From an uncultured Parabacteroides sp. (GTDB lineage Bacteria; Bacteroidota; Bacteroidia; Bacteroidales; Tannerellaceae): a stretch of 64,000 nt of DNA. The translations under genes and the position numbers were made by a program. The stretch covers positions 24,148 through 88,147 of the forward strand of contig CALCST010000008.1 in NCBI GenBank assembly GCA_937894065.1, read 5' to 3'. Under the pieces are notes generated by a model. The model had not been told where the DNA came from, searched no databases, and saw nothing but the letters and a program-made list of their open reading frames with translations. This document shows, one piece after another, positions 18,036 to 25,957 of this stretch (positions within the stretch are counted from its first letter, which is position 1; every line of letters starts with the position of its first letter).

Positions 18036-18115
18036 AAACTAAATCTAAGTTTGTAAAAACTCAGACTTAGTTTCTACAAATTAAGACTTAGTTTTTAAAA
18101 ACTAAATCTTAGTTT
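18036..18115. repeat. Four-unit palindrome array, 21-bp period (copy 1)
   Basis: Four 17-base near-palindromes start at 18036, 18057, 18078 and 18099, exactly 21 bases apart, separated by four-base spacers. The consensus over both arrays is AAACTAAGTCTTAGTTT, a perfect palindrome about its central base. A second four-unit array with the same unit and period is at 28878-28957. The array lies in the 317-base gap between two divergent genes, upstream of both; no other feature apart from promoter boxes was found in that gap. Confidence 0.9.
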
Positions 18116-18210
18116 TAAGAATATATGTAATACTTTTATATCGAAAATAAGGTATGCGCAACTTATTTAGAAAAGGTTATCAATGGAACATGATAATAGA
18201 ACAAAATTCG

Positions 18211-18218
18211 TACCTTTG
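18211..18218 (+). promoter_or_regulatory. -7 box of the DUF2490 gene
   Basis: TACCTTTG matches TAnnTTTG, 32 bases before ATG 18251. The -33 element is not clear. Confidence 0.5.
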
Positions 18219-18250
18219 TTTCTGAGGAAAACTTGAATGGGAAAAGGGAA

Positions 18251-18904
18251 ATGAATCTAAACAAGCAAGTCATATTTATTATTTTCTGCTGGTTCACTTT
18301 ATTATCTGCTAACGCCAATGATGGTAGTAATTTATCTCTCAGATTTACATTGTCAAAGAAAGTCTGGAAAAATCTTTCCGTACAAGTTGAAGAGGATTTA
18401 CGCACCACTTCAGACTTTCATACGGCTCAATGGCTGCTGAGTATTGCAGAAGTGAACTATCAGTTTCATCCGATGCTTAAAGGTGGTGTCGGATATACTA
18501 ATCTGGCAAATTTCCTGGATTCAAGAGAGACACGAAACAGATATTATTTTTATCTGAACGGAAAATATTCAGTCAGCAATTTCAGATTTTCCCTTGTTGA
18601 ACGCTTCCAAAGTACATATAAAAGGCACAGCAGCGAACCAAACAATTATCTGAGAAGCAAACTTACAATTGGTTATACAATCAAGAAACTGAAACTGGAG
18701 CCTTTTGCTTATGCCGAACCTTTCAATAATGCCGGATGTAATGGAAAGCTGAAACTAGACAGAATAAGGTTTTCCGGAGGATTGAATTATAAAATAAACG
18801 GCAAAAACACTTTGCAATTCTACTATCGCTATCATGTGTTCAAACGGTTCGACCCGGTGAATTATCTGCATGCTTTGGGCATTGTATATAAATTACAATT
18901 ATAA
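18251..18904 (+). CDS. DUF2490 outer-membrane beta-barrel-like protein
   Basis: 217 residues from ATG 18251 (an upstream TTG at 18233 is less likely). A signal peptide (KQVIFIIFCWFTLLSANA) is followed by alternating amphipathic strands such as LSLRFTLSKKVWKNLSVQVEEDLR, then YYFYLNGKYS and NTLQFYYRYHVF, and a C-terminal aromatic end. The pattern fits DUF2490, small outer-membrane beta-barrels of unknown function. A palindrome array lies 135 bases upstream of its start. A two-way terminator follows. Confidence 0.8.
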   Translation: MNLNKQVIFIIFCWFTLLSANANDGSNLSLRFTLSKKVWKNLSVQVEEDLRTTSDFHTAQWLLSIAEVNYQFHPMLKGGVGYTNLANFLDSRETRNRYYFYLNGKYSVSNFRFSLVERFQSTYKRHSSEPNNYLRSKLTIGYTIKKLKLEPFAYAEPFNNAGCNGKLKLDRIRFSGGLNYKINGKNTLQFYYRYHVFKRFDPVNYLHALGIVYKLQL

Positions 18905-18946
18905 TATTCTGATATAGATAAAATTATATGTAACTATCATAAAAAT

Positions 18947-18986
18947 AAAACCCTTCTCCTCGCCTATCACGAAAAGAAGGGTTTTT
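18947..18986. terminator. Bidirectional terminator between convergent genes
   Basis: AAAACCCTTCT (18947-18957) pairs with AGAAGGGTTTT (18975-18985), with A and T runs on the two sides. It separates the DUF2490 gene from the response regulator gene. Confidence 0.8.
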
Positions 18987-19013
18987 ATGTAAAGATTGCT
19001 ATATTCTGAAACT

Positions 19014-20402
19014 TCAGATATCCGACAATTCCAAACTCTTCAGCTTATTATATAAAGTCTTGCGGTCGATGCCTAGCATTTGCGCAGCCTTTGTCTTATT
19101 ATTTCCACATGCAATCAATGCTTTGCGGATAAGTTCACGCTCGTGATTTTCATCCTTTAGCTGTGAAACGCCGACAACTTCACGGCGAGGAGCTTCAATC
19201 AATTCTTCAGGCAATTCACGGCGAGTAATGTATCTGCCCGTAGCCAGCAATGTTGCATATCTGATGACATTCTTCATCTGACGAAGATTTCCGGGCCATG
19301 AATATGATTCGAAAATCCTCATGGTTTCTGCATCGAAACCAACGATATCTTTCTGCAACTCACTGTTTGCCATATCCAGGAAATGATTGGCGAATAGAAG
19401 CAAGTCTTCTTTTCGCTCGCAAAGATTCGGGATGCGGATTGTGAATTCATTTATTCGGTGATACAAATCCTCACGGAAATCTCCTTTGTCGATTGCCTGA
19501 CGGAGATTTTCGTTGGTTGCCGAAACCAGACGCACATTAATATCTATTTCCTTGTTACTGCCGACAGGACGAACTTTCCTCTCCTGCAAAGCACGAAGAA
19601 GCTGAACTTGCACTTCGTATGTAAGGTTTCCGATTTCATCCAGGAACAAAGTTCCGCCTTGAGCTGCAACAAAAGCTCCAGTCTTGTCGCTTATGGCTCC
19701 GGTAAACGAACCTTTCACATGACCGAAGAATTCTGACGCTGCCAAATCTTTTGGAATCGCGCCACAATCGACAGCTACGAAAGGAGCATTTTTTCTGTTG
19801 CTCTGCTCATGAATGCGTCTGGCAACATATTCCTTTCCCGTTCCGCTGGAACCATTTATGAGCACGGACATATCTGTTGGCGCAACAAGACGCACATGCT
19901 CATAAAGTTGGCGAGCTTCGAAGCTCTGTCCTTCGATATATGGATTAATTGCTTCACTCTTCTGTTTCTTTGCAGGCTCTGATTTTGCTTTAGCTGGCGC
20001 GGCAACCGTTTTCTTTGTGTTTGATGTTGTTTCGGCAGTCTCGTTTTGCTTTACCAGTTCATTGATTTTCTGCAGAAGATTTTCGGGATTGACGGGTTTG
20101 GATATATAATCCGAAGCACCAAGTTTCATTGCCTGAACAGCAGTCTGAATCTCGGCATATCCAGTCATCATAATAAAAGGAATTTCCCTTTCATTATCTT
20201 TCATCCATTTCAACAAATTAATACCATCCTGATCCGGCAGGCGCAAATCAGACAGAATCAAGTCGCACGCTTCCTTGCCAAGCCATTGCTCAGCGTCTGC
20301 TACACTTGACACACTATTCACTTTAAAACCTTTTTTCCCAAGCCAGGTTGTAAGCATCAAAGAGAAAGTTATATCATCTTCTACAATAAGAATAGATGGC
20401 AT
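19014..20402 (-). CDS. Sigma-54-dependent response regulator, NtrC family
   Basis: 462 residues from ATG 20402 (MPSILIVEDD); a TTG-type start nine codons upstream is unlikely. Receiver domain with Asp52 (LSDLRLP), a charged Ala/Lys linker, then an AAA+ domain: Walker A GSSGTGKE, the sigma-54 contact loop as GSFTGA (GAFTGA in most relatives), Walker B GGTLFLDEIG, and the arginine region FREDLYHRI. A Fis-type helix-turn-helix ends the protein (NNKTKAAQMLGIDRKTLYNKL). It would activate sigma-54 promoters when phosphorylated. No sensor kinase gene adjoins it. A -7 box TACTTTTG lies just upstream on this strand at 20434-20427. Confidence 0.92.
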   Translation of the reverse strand: MPSILIVEDDITFSLMLTTWLGKKGFKVNSVSSVADAEQWLGKEACDLILSDLRLPDQDGINLLKWMKDNEREIPFIMMTGYAEIQTAVQAMKLGASDYISKPVNPENLLQKINELVKQNETAETTSNTKKTVAAPAKAKSEPAKKQKSEAINPYIEGQSFEARQLYEHVRLVAPTDMSVLINGSSGTGKEYVARRIHEQSNRKNAPFVAVDCGAIPKDLAASEFFGHVKGSFTGAISDKTGAFVAAQGGTLFLDEIGNLTYEVQVQLLRALQERKVRPVGSNKEIDINVRLVSATNENLRQAIDKGDFREDLYHRINEFTIRIPNLCERKEDLLLFANHFLDMANSELQKDIVGFDAETMRIFESYSWPGNLRQMKNVIRYATLLATGRYITRRELPEELIEAPRREVVGVSQLKDENHERELIRKALIACGNNKTKAAQMLGIDRKTLYNKLKSLELSDI

Positions 20403-20516
20403 AAAGTACGTTTTTAAGTTTTGCAACAAAAGTACATATTTTGATTGAATTTACATTAGTGTTACATCACTTATTGAGAAAGATATTTTAAGGAAAGATT
20501 AGCGAGAAGAATAAAA

Positions 20517-20560
20517 AAGCACAGAAAACGCTGAATGAAATCATTACGTTTTCTGTGCTT
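20517..20560 (-). terminator. Terminator of the DUF4925 lipoprotein gene
   Basis: A perfect 14-bp stem, AAGCACAGAAAACG (20517-20530) with CGTTTTCTGTGCTT (20547-20560), followed on the minus strand by a T run. Confidence 0.85.
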
Positions 20561-20625
20561 GTATATTAATAAATGAAGTTTGTCAAACTCTACTTAAAGA
20601 CAACAAATAATATTCTTGTCCAAAA

Positions 20626-21702
20626 TTATTTCTTCAAGTTCAAGCTAACTTTCATTTCTGTTGTACTACTCAATACTTCTGTCAATTGAGGCAACAATGC
20701 TTCTACCATAGGCTTAACATTTTCAGGGATTGATTTAAGAATCAAGCCTGAAATTGTTTCGTTTGTAAGAACGAATGAAAGAAGTGGAACAATAATATCT
20801 TTTTCCAATGTGATTGTTGCGTTGCTTCCATCAACAGAGCAAGTCAAAGGAACACCTTCAGACAAAAGAGGCAAGAACTGAGCAATAGCACCCATATCAA
20901 AACCAGCTTTAGTCTGGTTGATAACAGTAAGCAACATTGCAATATTCATCTGAACATACATCTTGTCGTCTTTCATATAATAATTAGCAATGTTCAGAGG
21001 AGAAACTTTTTTCTCACCGTCCTTGTTGTAATCAGCTACGATATTTCCATCATTGTTGAAAGAGATTGTATTCAAGGCAGCCTTGATTGGCTTATCCAAT
21101 ACCATAGGAAGAAGTTGAGCTAAATTTTCAACAGGCCATTCTTCAGTAGAACCAGGCAACAAAATACCTTTATCAGAATTCCATACAAGAGTAACAACCT
21201 TAGCATCTGCCAAATTCCAAGTTCCCTGAATTTTGCTTTCCGGCATAACATTGTTAATAGCCAAAGTAAGTTTACCTTTTTCTACCTGACCTTTATATTC
21301 AGTTGTACGTCCGTTCTGTGAATCTGTGCCTTCGAACTTATAAGTTTCACCGTCAAGAGTCAAAGCCACATTAGAAATAGTTGTTGTAACTTCACCTGGA
21401 ATTACACCCGGAGCCAAGTTCATTACAGGCATATCAGCCTTAGTTGGAATAAGTGAAGTAAGATCAAATTCACCCTTCATTTCCAAAGTAGCAGTCTTAC
21501 CGTCTGTTGTATTAAATGTGATAACTTTTCCAGGAAGAACACTTTCGCTATAAGTCAAGTCCAAAGATTCTCCTTTATAAGATGCATTTACATCCAGAAC
21601 TTTTCCTTCTTCAACAGTTGGTTCATCATCTTTACTACAAGACGTAGTCATTAAACTTAAAGAACATAGCATAGTAAATGCATACAATAAATTCCTTTTC
21701 AT
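20626..21702 (-). CDS. DUF4925-like lipoprotein
   Basis: 358 residues from ATG 21702, with a lipoprotein signal (lipobox LMTTSC). The body alternates short beta-rich modules: ATLEMKGEFDLTSL, NVALTLDGETYKFEGTD, KGKLTLAINNVMPES and IQGTWNLADAKVVTLVW. This layout fits DUF4925, a Bacteroides-restricted family of surface or periplasmic lipoproteins without assigned role. It is a single-gene unit with its own terminator. Confidence 0.68.
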   Translation of the reverse strand: MKRNLLYAFTMLCSLSLMTTSCSKDDEPTVEEGKVLDVNASYKGESLDLTYSESVLPGKVITFNTTDGKTATLEMKGEFDLTSLIPTKADMPVMNLAPGVIPGEVTTTISNVALTLDGETYKFEGTDSQNGRTTEYKGQVEKGKLTLAINNVMPESKIQGTWNLADAKVVTLVWNSDKGILLPGSTEEWPVENLAQLLPMVLDKPIKAALNTISFNNDGNIVADYNKDGEKKVSPLNIANYYMKDDKMYVQMNIAMLLTVINQTKAGFDMGAIAQFLPLLSEGVPLTCSVDGSNATITLEKDIIVPLLSFVLTNETISGLILKSIPENVKPMVEALLPQLTEVLSSTTEMKVSLNLKK

Positions 21703-21831
21703 AAACAATTAATTTTAATTAGTAAAATAGCCAATATCTATCATAAGACAAATACAAGCGTTTTTTTATCACTCCTTTTATATTTGATATCAGATAATCT
21801 GATTTCAAAGTCTTATATTTTTATCCGGGAA

Positions 21832-23121
21832 TTAACATGACTTATGAGTCATAATATCAAGCACCAGCTTATCTGTTTCTTCCATTCCCTTGGAACCAAT
21901 AGATGTCAGGTTACGGATTGAAATATCCACATCTTCGTCAATGATTCCTTCAACAGAAGTAACAACTTTATCTTCGATTGCCATCATTGCAGAAAGCATA
22001 GCAGTTGAAACTCCGCTGGAAACTTTCATTGCGCAGCTTGGTTTGGCTCCGTCGCAAATCATACCAGTGATATTTCCAATCATATTCTTGATTGCGTATG
22101 ACATCTGGCGTCTGTTTCCTCCCATAAGCCAAGTGATGGCACAGCTTGCTCCTGTTGCAGCAACGACACATCCGCAAAGGGCAGACAATCTTCCCAAACT
22201 CTGCTTTATATATATTACCATAAGATGGCTCAGCATAAGAGCACGAATCAACTGTTCTTCCGAAGCATTCATATCTTCAGCAAATGAAACAACAGGCAAA
22301 GTCGCAGCTATGCCCTGATTTCCACTACCTGAATTACTCATAACAGGAATCATAGCACCATCCATTCTGGCATCGCAAGCAGCAGATGTTAATGTAAGCA
22401 TGTGAGTGAAAGAAGAATCACCCATATATTTCTTTCCTACTGGACCGGAAATTGTCTTGCTGACAGTATGTCCGTAATTAGCTTTTACGGAAGCCAATGC
22501 TGCCTTCTTGTTCAGTTCGGCAGTTTTCAATATGAAACGGATATCATCAAGCGGTGATTCAAGAGCAAAATCACACACTGTGTTGAATGTAAGAGTAAAG
22601 TCCTCATCATGAGCATCGTCATCAGAAGAATACTCATGCCTTTTATCAAGAAGAATTTCTCCATTCTTCTCTACATAAACGAAGTTAGTGTGCTCATGAC
22701 TAATAACAACTTTAGAGAAATTATCAGCAGCATAAGCCACAATCTCAATATATAATTTATCTACATTTTCCTTTAGAGCAATATTAATACAATGGCTGTC
22801 GACCATTTGTTTGCCTTCTTCCAAAGATTCCGGAGATAGATCTCGCAAAACTTCCAGCTCGTATTCCGATTTTCCAATCAATGCGCCTAAAGCGACAGCA
22901 ATAGGCAAACCAACCATTCCTGTTCCTGGAATACCAACGCCCATAGCATTCTTTAATATATTGGCACTAAGGAAAACATCTAATTTTTCAGGCTTAACAC
23001 CAAGCACTTCGGCAGCTTTAGCTGAAGCCAAAGCTACGGCTATTGGCTCTGTACATCCGATTGCCGGAATAACTTCTCTGTTTATAAGTTTTATAATCTG
23101 TGTTTTAATTGCATCATTCAT
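21832..23121 (-). CDS. L-cysteine desulfidase-like protein, UPF0597/CyuA family
   Basis: 429 residues. The N-terminal PAIGCTEPIAVALASAKA, the central GSGNQGIAATLPV and the C-terminal cysteines (GMICDGAKPSCAMKVSSG) are the family signature of UPF0597, related to the serine dehydratase alpha chain. Characterised members are iron-sulfur L-cysteine desulfidases that release pyruvate, ammonia and sulfide. Reaction assigned by family only. A -7 box TATCTTTG lies upstream on this strand (23152-23145), and the porin gene is divergent. Confidence 0.85.
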   Translation of the reverse strand: MNDAIKTQIIKLINREVIPAIGCTEPIAVALASAKAAEVLGVKPEKLDVFLSANILKNAMGVGIPGTGMVGLPIAVALGALIGKSEYELEVLRDLSPESLEEGKQMVDSHCINIALKENVDKLYIEIVAYAADNFSKVVISHEHTNFVYVEKNGEILLDKRHEYSSDDDAHDEDFTLTFNTVCDFALESPLDDIRFILKTAELNKKAALASVKANYGHTVSKTISGPVGKKYMGDSSFTHMLTLTSAACDARMDGAMIPVMSNSGSGNQGIAATLPVVSFAEDMNASEEQLIRALMLSHLMVIYIKQSLGRLSALCGCVVAATGASCAITWLMGGNRRQMSYAIKNMIGNITGMICDGAKPSCAMKVSSGVSTAMLSAMMAIEDKVVTSVEGIIDEDVDISIRNLTSIGSKGMEETDKLVLDIMTHKSC

Positions 23122-23173
23122 GGCTATTCATTTTTCTGAGAGTACAAAGATAAAATATTTGCATGACAATGTA

Positions 23174-23203
23174 TTTGTAAGGATGAAAAAAAGAATATAT
23201 TTG
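23174..23203 (+). promoter_or_regulatory. Promoter of the porin gene
   Basis: TTTG at 23174-23177, an 18-base spacer, then TATATTTG at 23196-23203. The leader to ATG 23373 would be about 160 bases. Confidence 0.7.
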
Positions 23204-23372
23204 CAATATATAATAATTGACGTTTTGCAAGTTGTTCAACCCAAAAACCAAAGAATACTTCAGGAAACAGTTTACACTGAGTTGATAAAAGGAATAGTTG
23301 TAATTAGCTTGTCAATCCGTCAAATTGTATTCTGCAAGCAAAACTTGCGAAACATCTAAACATAATATTTAT

Positions 23373-24551
23373 ATGCTGAAACGTTTATTATGTTCAATTA
23401 CAGTTATAGGATTATCTCCGTTTTTTATCGCTGCACAAGAAATAACCCAGCATGAAAAGCCTGGAGAACAGTTAACCTTGGTTGAAAGACTGACTCATGG
23501 GAAAACCAGCATTGAAAATGCAGAAATGAACTTTCAAATATTTACAACTGCCAATGCAGAATTTCATGACAAGAATTTTGATGGAGCTAATTTCAAGCTG
23601 AACAGAGTAAGACTGGAAATAAAAGGTGATGTAGGTAAATATCTTTCTTATCACTATCGCCAGTCGTTCAACAAATATATGGATCCATTCTCACTCGACA
23701 ATCTGTCTTCATCTCTGGAACTGGCTTGCGTAAATCTCAATCTGTCCGACAAACTGTCGATAACAGCAGGAAAGCATTTCCTTGCTATGGGCGGATATGA
23801 ATATTATGTCAATGCCATAAAAGTACGTGAATTCAGCGAATTCAACGAAATGATAAGCTGCTATCAGGCTGGTGTCACTGCAAACTGGCAAATCACTCCT
23901 ACTCAGGAATTATGTCTTCAGGTAATGAACAACCGCTCCGGAAGTGACGATGAAATATACAAGACAGGTTTGCCAGAAGGCGTAAAATCGGCAAAAGTTC
24001 CATTTTTCTATTCTGCAAACTGGAACAGTTATTATGCAGACAGAAGTATAATGCTGAGATATGCTGCATCACTGGCACAAGTGGCACAAGGATACAGTGC
24101 TTTTTATTTCACTTGTGGAAATATATATGAGAAAGGTCCTTGGCTTGCTTACCTTGATATTATGTACACTAAACAGCAACTGGACCAGCACGGAATAATA
24201 AGCCATTTGCCGGCAAATCCTTCAATGGCTCCGAATACCGAATATTTGTCTGTAATCGGGAACGTGGATTTCAGGTTTCACCCAAGATGGAACAGCTATA
24301 TCAAAGGTGCATTTGAAACGGGACGAGTATATAAAAGTTCAGAATACTTCGAAAAAGGGAATTACCGTAATTCATGGAATATCCAAACATGCCTGGAATA
24401 TTTTCCTTTCCCGAATATAGATCTTTTTGTTTTCGGCCTGTACTCATACCGAGGTGTAAACCTTAATGACAGAGCTGTTGAACTTGGAGCTACGGCCTAC
24501 GACAGACACAGATTCTCTCTCGGACTGGTTTATTCTATTCCTGTATTTTAG
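23373..24551 (+). CDS. Porin of the phosphate-selective OprO/OprP type
   Basis: 392 residues from ATG 23373 (MLKRLLCSITVIGLSPFFIAAQ, a signal peptide); an in-frame TTG at 23325 would add an unlikely 16 residues. The mature protein is a series of amphipathic strands: FKLNRVRLEIKGDVGKYLSY, SDKLSITAGKHFLAMGGYEY and RFHPRWNSYIKGAFETGRVY, with a C-terminal aromatic residue (VYSIPVF). This is the layout of the Bacteroidetes OprO/P-like porins. Substrate not predictable. upp follows on the same strand after 75 bases. Confidence 0.82.
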   Translation: MLKRLLCSITVIGLSPFFIAAQEITQHEKPGEQLTLVERLTHGKTSIENAEMNFQIFTTANAEFHDKNFDGANFKLNRVRLEIKGDVGKYLSYHYRQSFNKYMDPFSLDNLSSSLELACVNLNLSDKLSITAGKHFLAMGGYEYYVNAIKVREFSEFNEMISCYQAGVTANWQITPTQELCLQVMNNRSGSDDEIYKTGLPEGVKSAKVPFFYSANWNSYYADRSIMLRYAASLAQVAQGYSAFYFTCGNIYEKGPWLAYLDIMYTKQQLDQHGIISHLPANPSMAPNTEYLSVIGNVDFRFHPRWNSYIKGAFETGRVYKSSEYFEKGNYRNSWNIQTCLEYFPFPNIDLFVFGLYSYRGVNLNDRAVELGATAYDRHRFSLGLVYSIPVF

Positions 24552-24626
24552 AGAATATGCGACGAACAGAAGTTTACACAATATTTTGACTAACAAATTG
24601 ATACAATACATTAATTTATATTAGAA

Positions 24627-25283
24627 ATGGAAATAATAAATTTAGGAGCAGGAAACTCAATCTTAAACAAATTCGTATCAGAACTGAGAGATGTGAATAT
24701 CCAGAAGGACAGTATGAGATTCCGAAGAAATATTGAAAGAATTGGAGAAATAATGGCTTATGAAATCAGTCGCCGTTTCGACTATGCAATTCAGGAAATA
24801 CAATCTCCTCTCGGAATTGCACCAATGTCTTTGCATACTGACAATATCGTAATCAGCACAATTCTTAGAGCTGGACTTCCTTTCCATCAGGGTTTCCTAA
24901 GCTATCTGGACCATGCGGAGAATGCCTTTGTTTCTGCATACAGAAGATATAAAGACAGACTAAACTTCGACATTCATATCGAATATATAGCTTCTCCTTC
25001 AATACAAGACAAAACTCTTATAATAACAGACCCGATGCTTGCAACTGGAAGCTCCATGGAAATGGCATATCACGCTCTGCAAACAAAAGGCGAGCCTGCG
25101 CATATACATGTTGCATCAATAATTGCCAGCAAACCCGCCTTGGAATATGTAAAAAGTAAATTGCCTAAAGATAAAACAACAGTTTGGGTTGCCGCACTGG
25201 ACGACAAACTGGACGACCACGCATACATCGTTCCGGGATTAGGCGACGCAGGCGATCTTGCTTACGGAGAAAAAGAAGATTGA
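24627..25283 (+). CDS. upp: Uracil phosphoribosyltransferase
   Basis: 218 residues, the family length. The PRPP-binding loop is TDPMLATGSSM (about residues 132-142), and the C-terminal uracil-binding part is VPGLGDAGDLAYG. The enzyme converts uracil and PRPP to UMP in pyrimidine salvage. The N-terminus is of the longer Bacteroidetes type. The stop codon lies three bases from the end of the convergent barrel-protein gene, with no room for a terminator between them. Confidence 0.92.
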   Translation: MEIINLGAGNSILNKFVSELRDVNIQKDSMRFRRNIERIGEIMAYEISRRFDYAIQEIQSPLGIAPMSLHTDNIVISTILRAGLPFHQGFLSYLDHAENAFVSAYRRYKDRLNFDIHIEYIASPSIQDKTLIITDPMLATGSSMEMAYHALQTKGEPAHIHVASIIASKPALEYVKSKLPKDKTTVWVAALDDKLDDHAYIVPGLGDAGDLAYGEKED

Positions 25284-25286
25284 ATA

Positions 25287-25790
25287 TCAGAAATGATACG
25301 CAACACGGAATGATATAAGCGTCTGGTTCATCGTCTTGACTAGATTATACTTTAGCTCTGCACCAAGGGTAAACAAGTCGGTGAGCCAGACTTCTCCTCC
25401 AACTCCTGCATTTACACCAATACGTGTGAAATTCTCCTTCCCTTTCAGAACCGAATGATCAAGATGCCATTCATAAGTATCTTTCCAGAATGACAAATCT
25501 ATACCAGCCAAAGGATAAATAACAAATATATCTCCAAGAGGAACAACATAATGAGCATTCATATCCAATGCCCATCCGCTCAATCCTCCGTCCTTTACGA
25601 AATATGTCAGACCGGGATTCAAACGTATTTCGTCAGTTATATTATATCTGTAATCTATTCCTACAGTAGCATTCTTTGTCTTGAATCCATAACCAACCTG
25701 AAAGCCTACAGATGAATATCCTTGATATATCTGAGCCTTTACTGTCATTCCAAGGAACAACAAAAGAGAAAGTATTATTATTTTCTTCAT
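25287..25790 (-). CDS. Small outer-membrane beta-barrel protein
   Basis: 167 residues from ATG 25790 (MKKIIILSLLLFLGMTVKA, signal peptide); ATG 25799 is an alternative. The body has eight or so amphipathic strands such as SSVGFQVGYGFKT, ATVGIDYRYNI, WALDMNAHYVVPLGD, and ends in RVAYHF, typical of OmpX/OmpW-sized barrels. The function is unknown. A paired ACAAGTTGACAAG repeat lies just upstream of its start (25839-25867). Confidence 0.75.
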   Translation of the reverse strand: MKKIIILSLLLFLGMTVKAQIYQGYSSVGFQVGYGFKTKNATVGIDYRYNITDEIRLNPGLTYFVKDGGLSGWALDMNAHYVVPLGDIFVIYPLAGIDLSFWKDTYEWHLDHSVLKGKENFTRIGVNAGVGGEVWLTDLFTLGAELKYNLVKTMNQTLISFRVAYHF

Positions 25791-25838
25791 AAAGAACATT
25801 TTTATTAACTTAAGTTTCGTAGGCTTAACTTTCAGATA

Positions 25839-25921
25839 ACAAGTTGACAAGGAGACAAGTTGACAAGCTTATTTAAGATATTATAAATCAATACTTATAT
25901 ATAAACCTCGTCAATTTGTCT
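25839..25921. repeat. ACAAGTTGACAAG palindromic repeat, copy 1
   Basis: Two direct copies of ACAAGTTGACAAG (25839-25851 and 25855-25867) are 16 bases apart. A partly matching inverted copy (CTCGTCAATTTGTCT, 25907-25921) can pair with the second. Located between two leftward genes, it may end transcription of the upstream one. The same core occurs at 34871-34947 and 39745-39834. Confidence 0.65.
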
Positions 25922-25957
25922 ATAAAACCCTGTCTTCTTAATATTTAATGGTCAGGA

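Noticed and set aside
18036..18115. CRISPR array
   Set aside because: Units of 17 bp with four-base spacers leave no room for spacers, and no cas gene is present. The same holds for 3715-3824 and 28878-28957.
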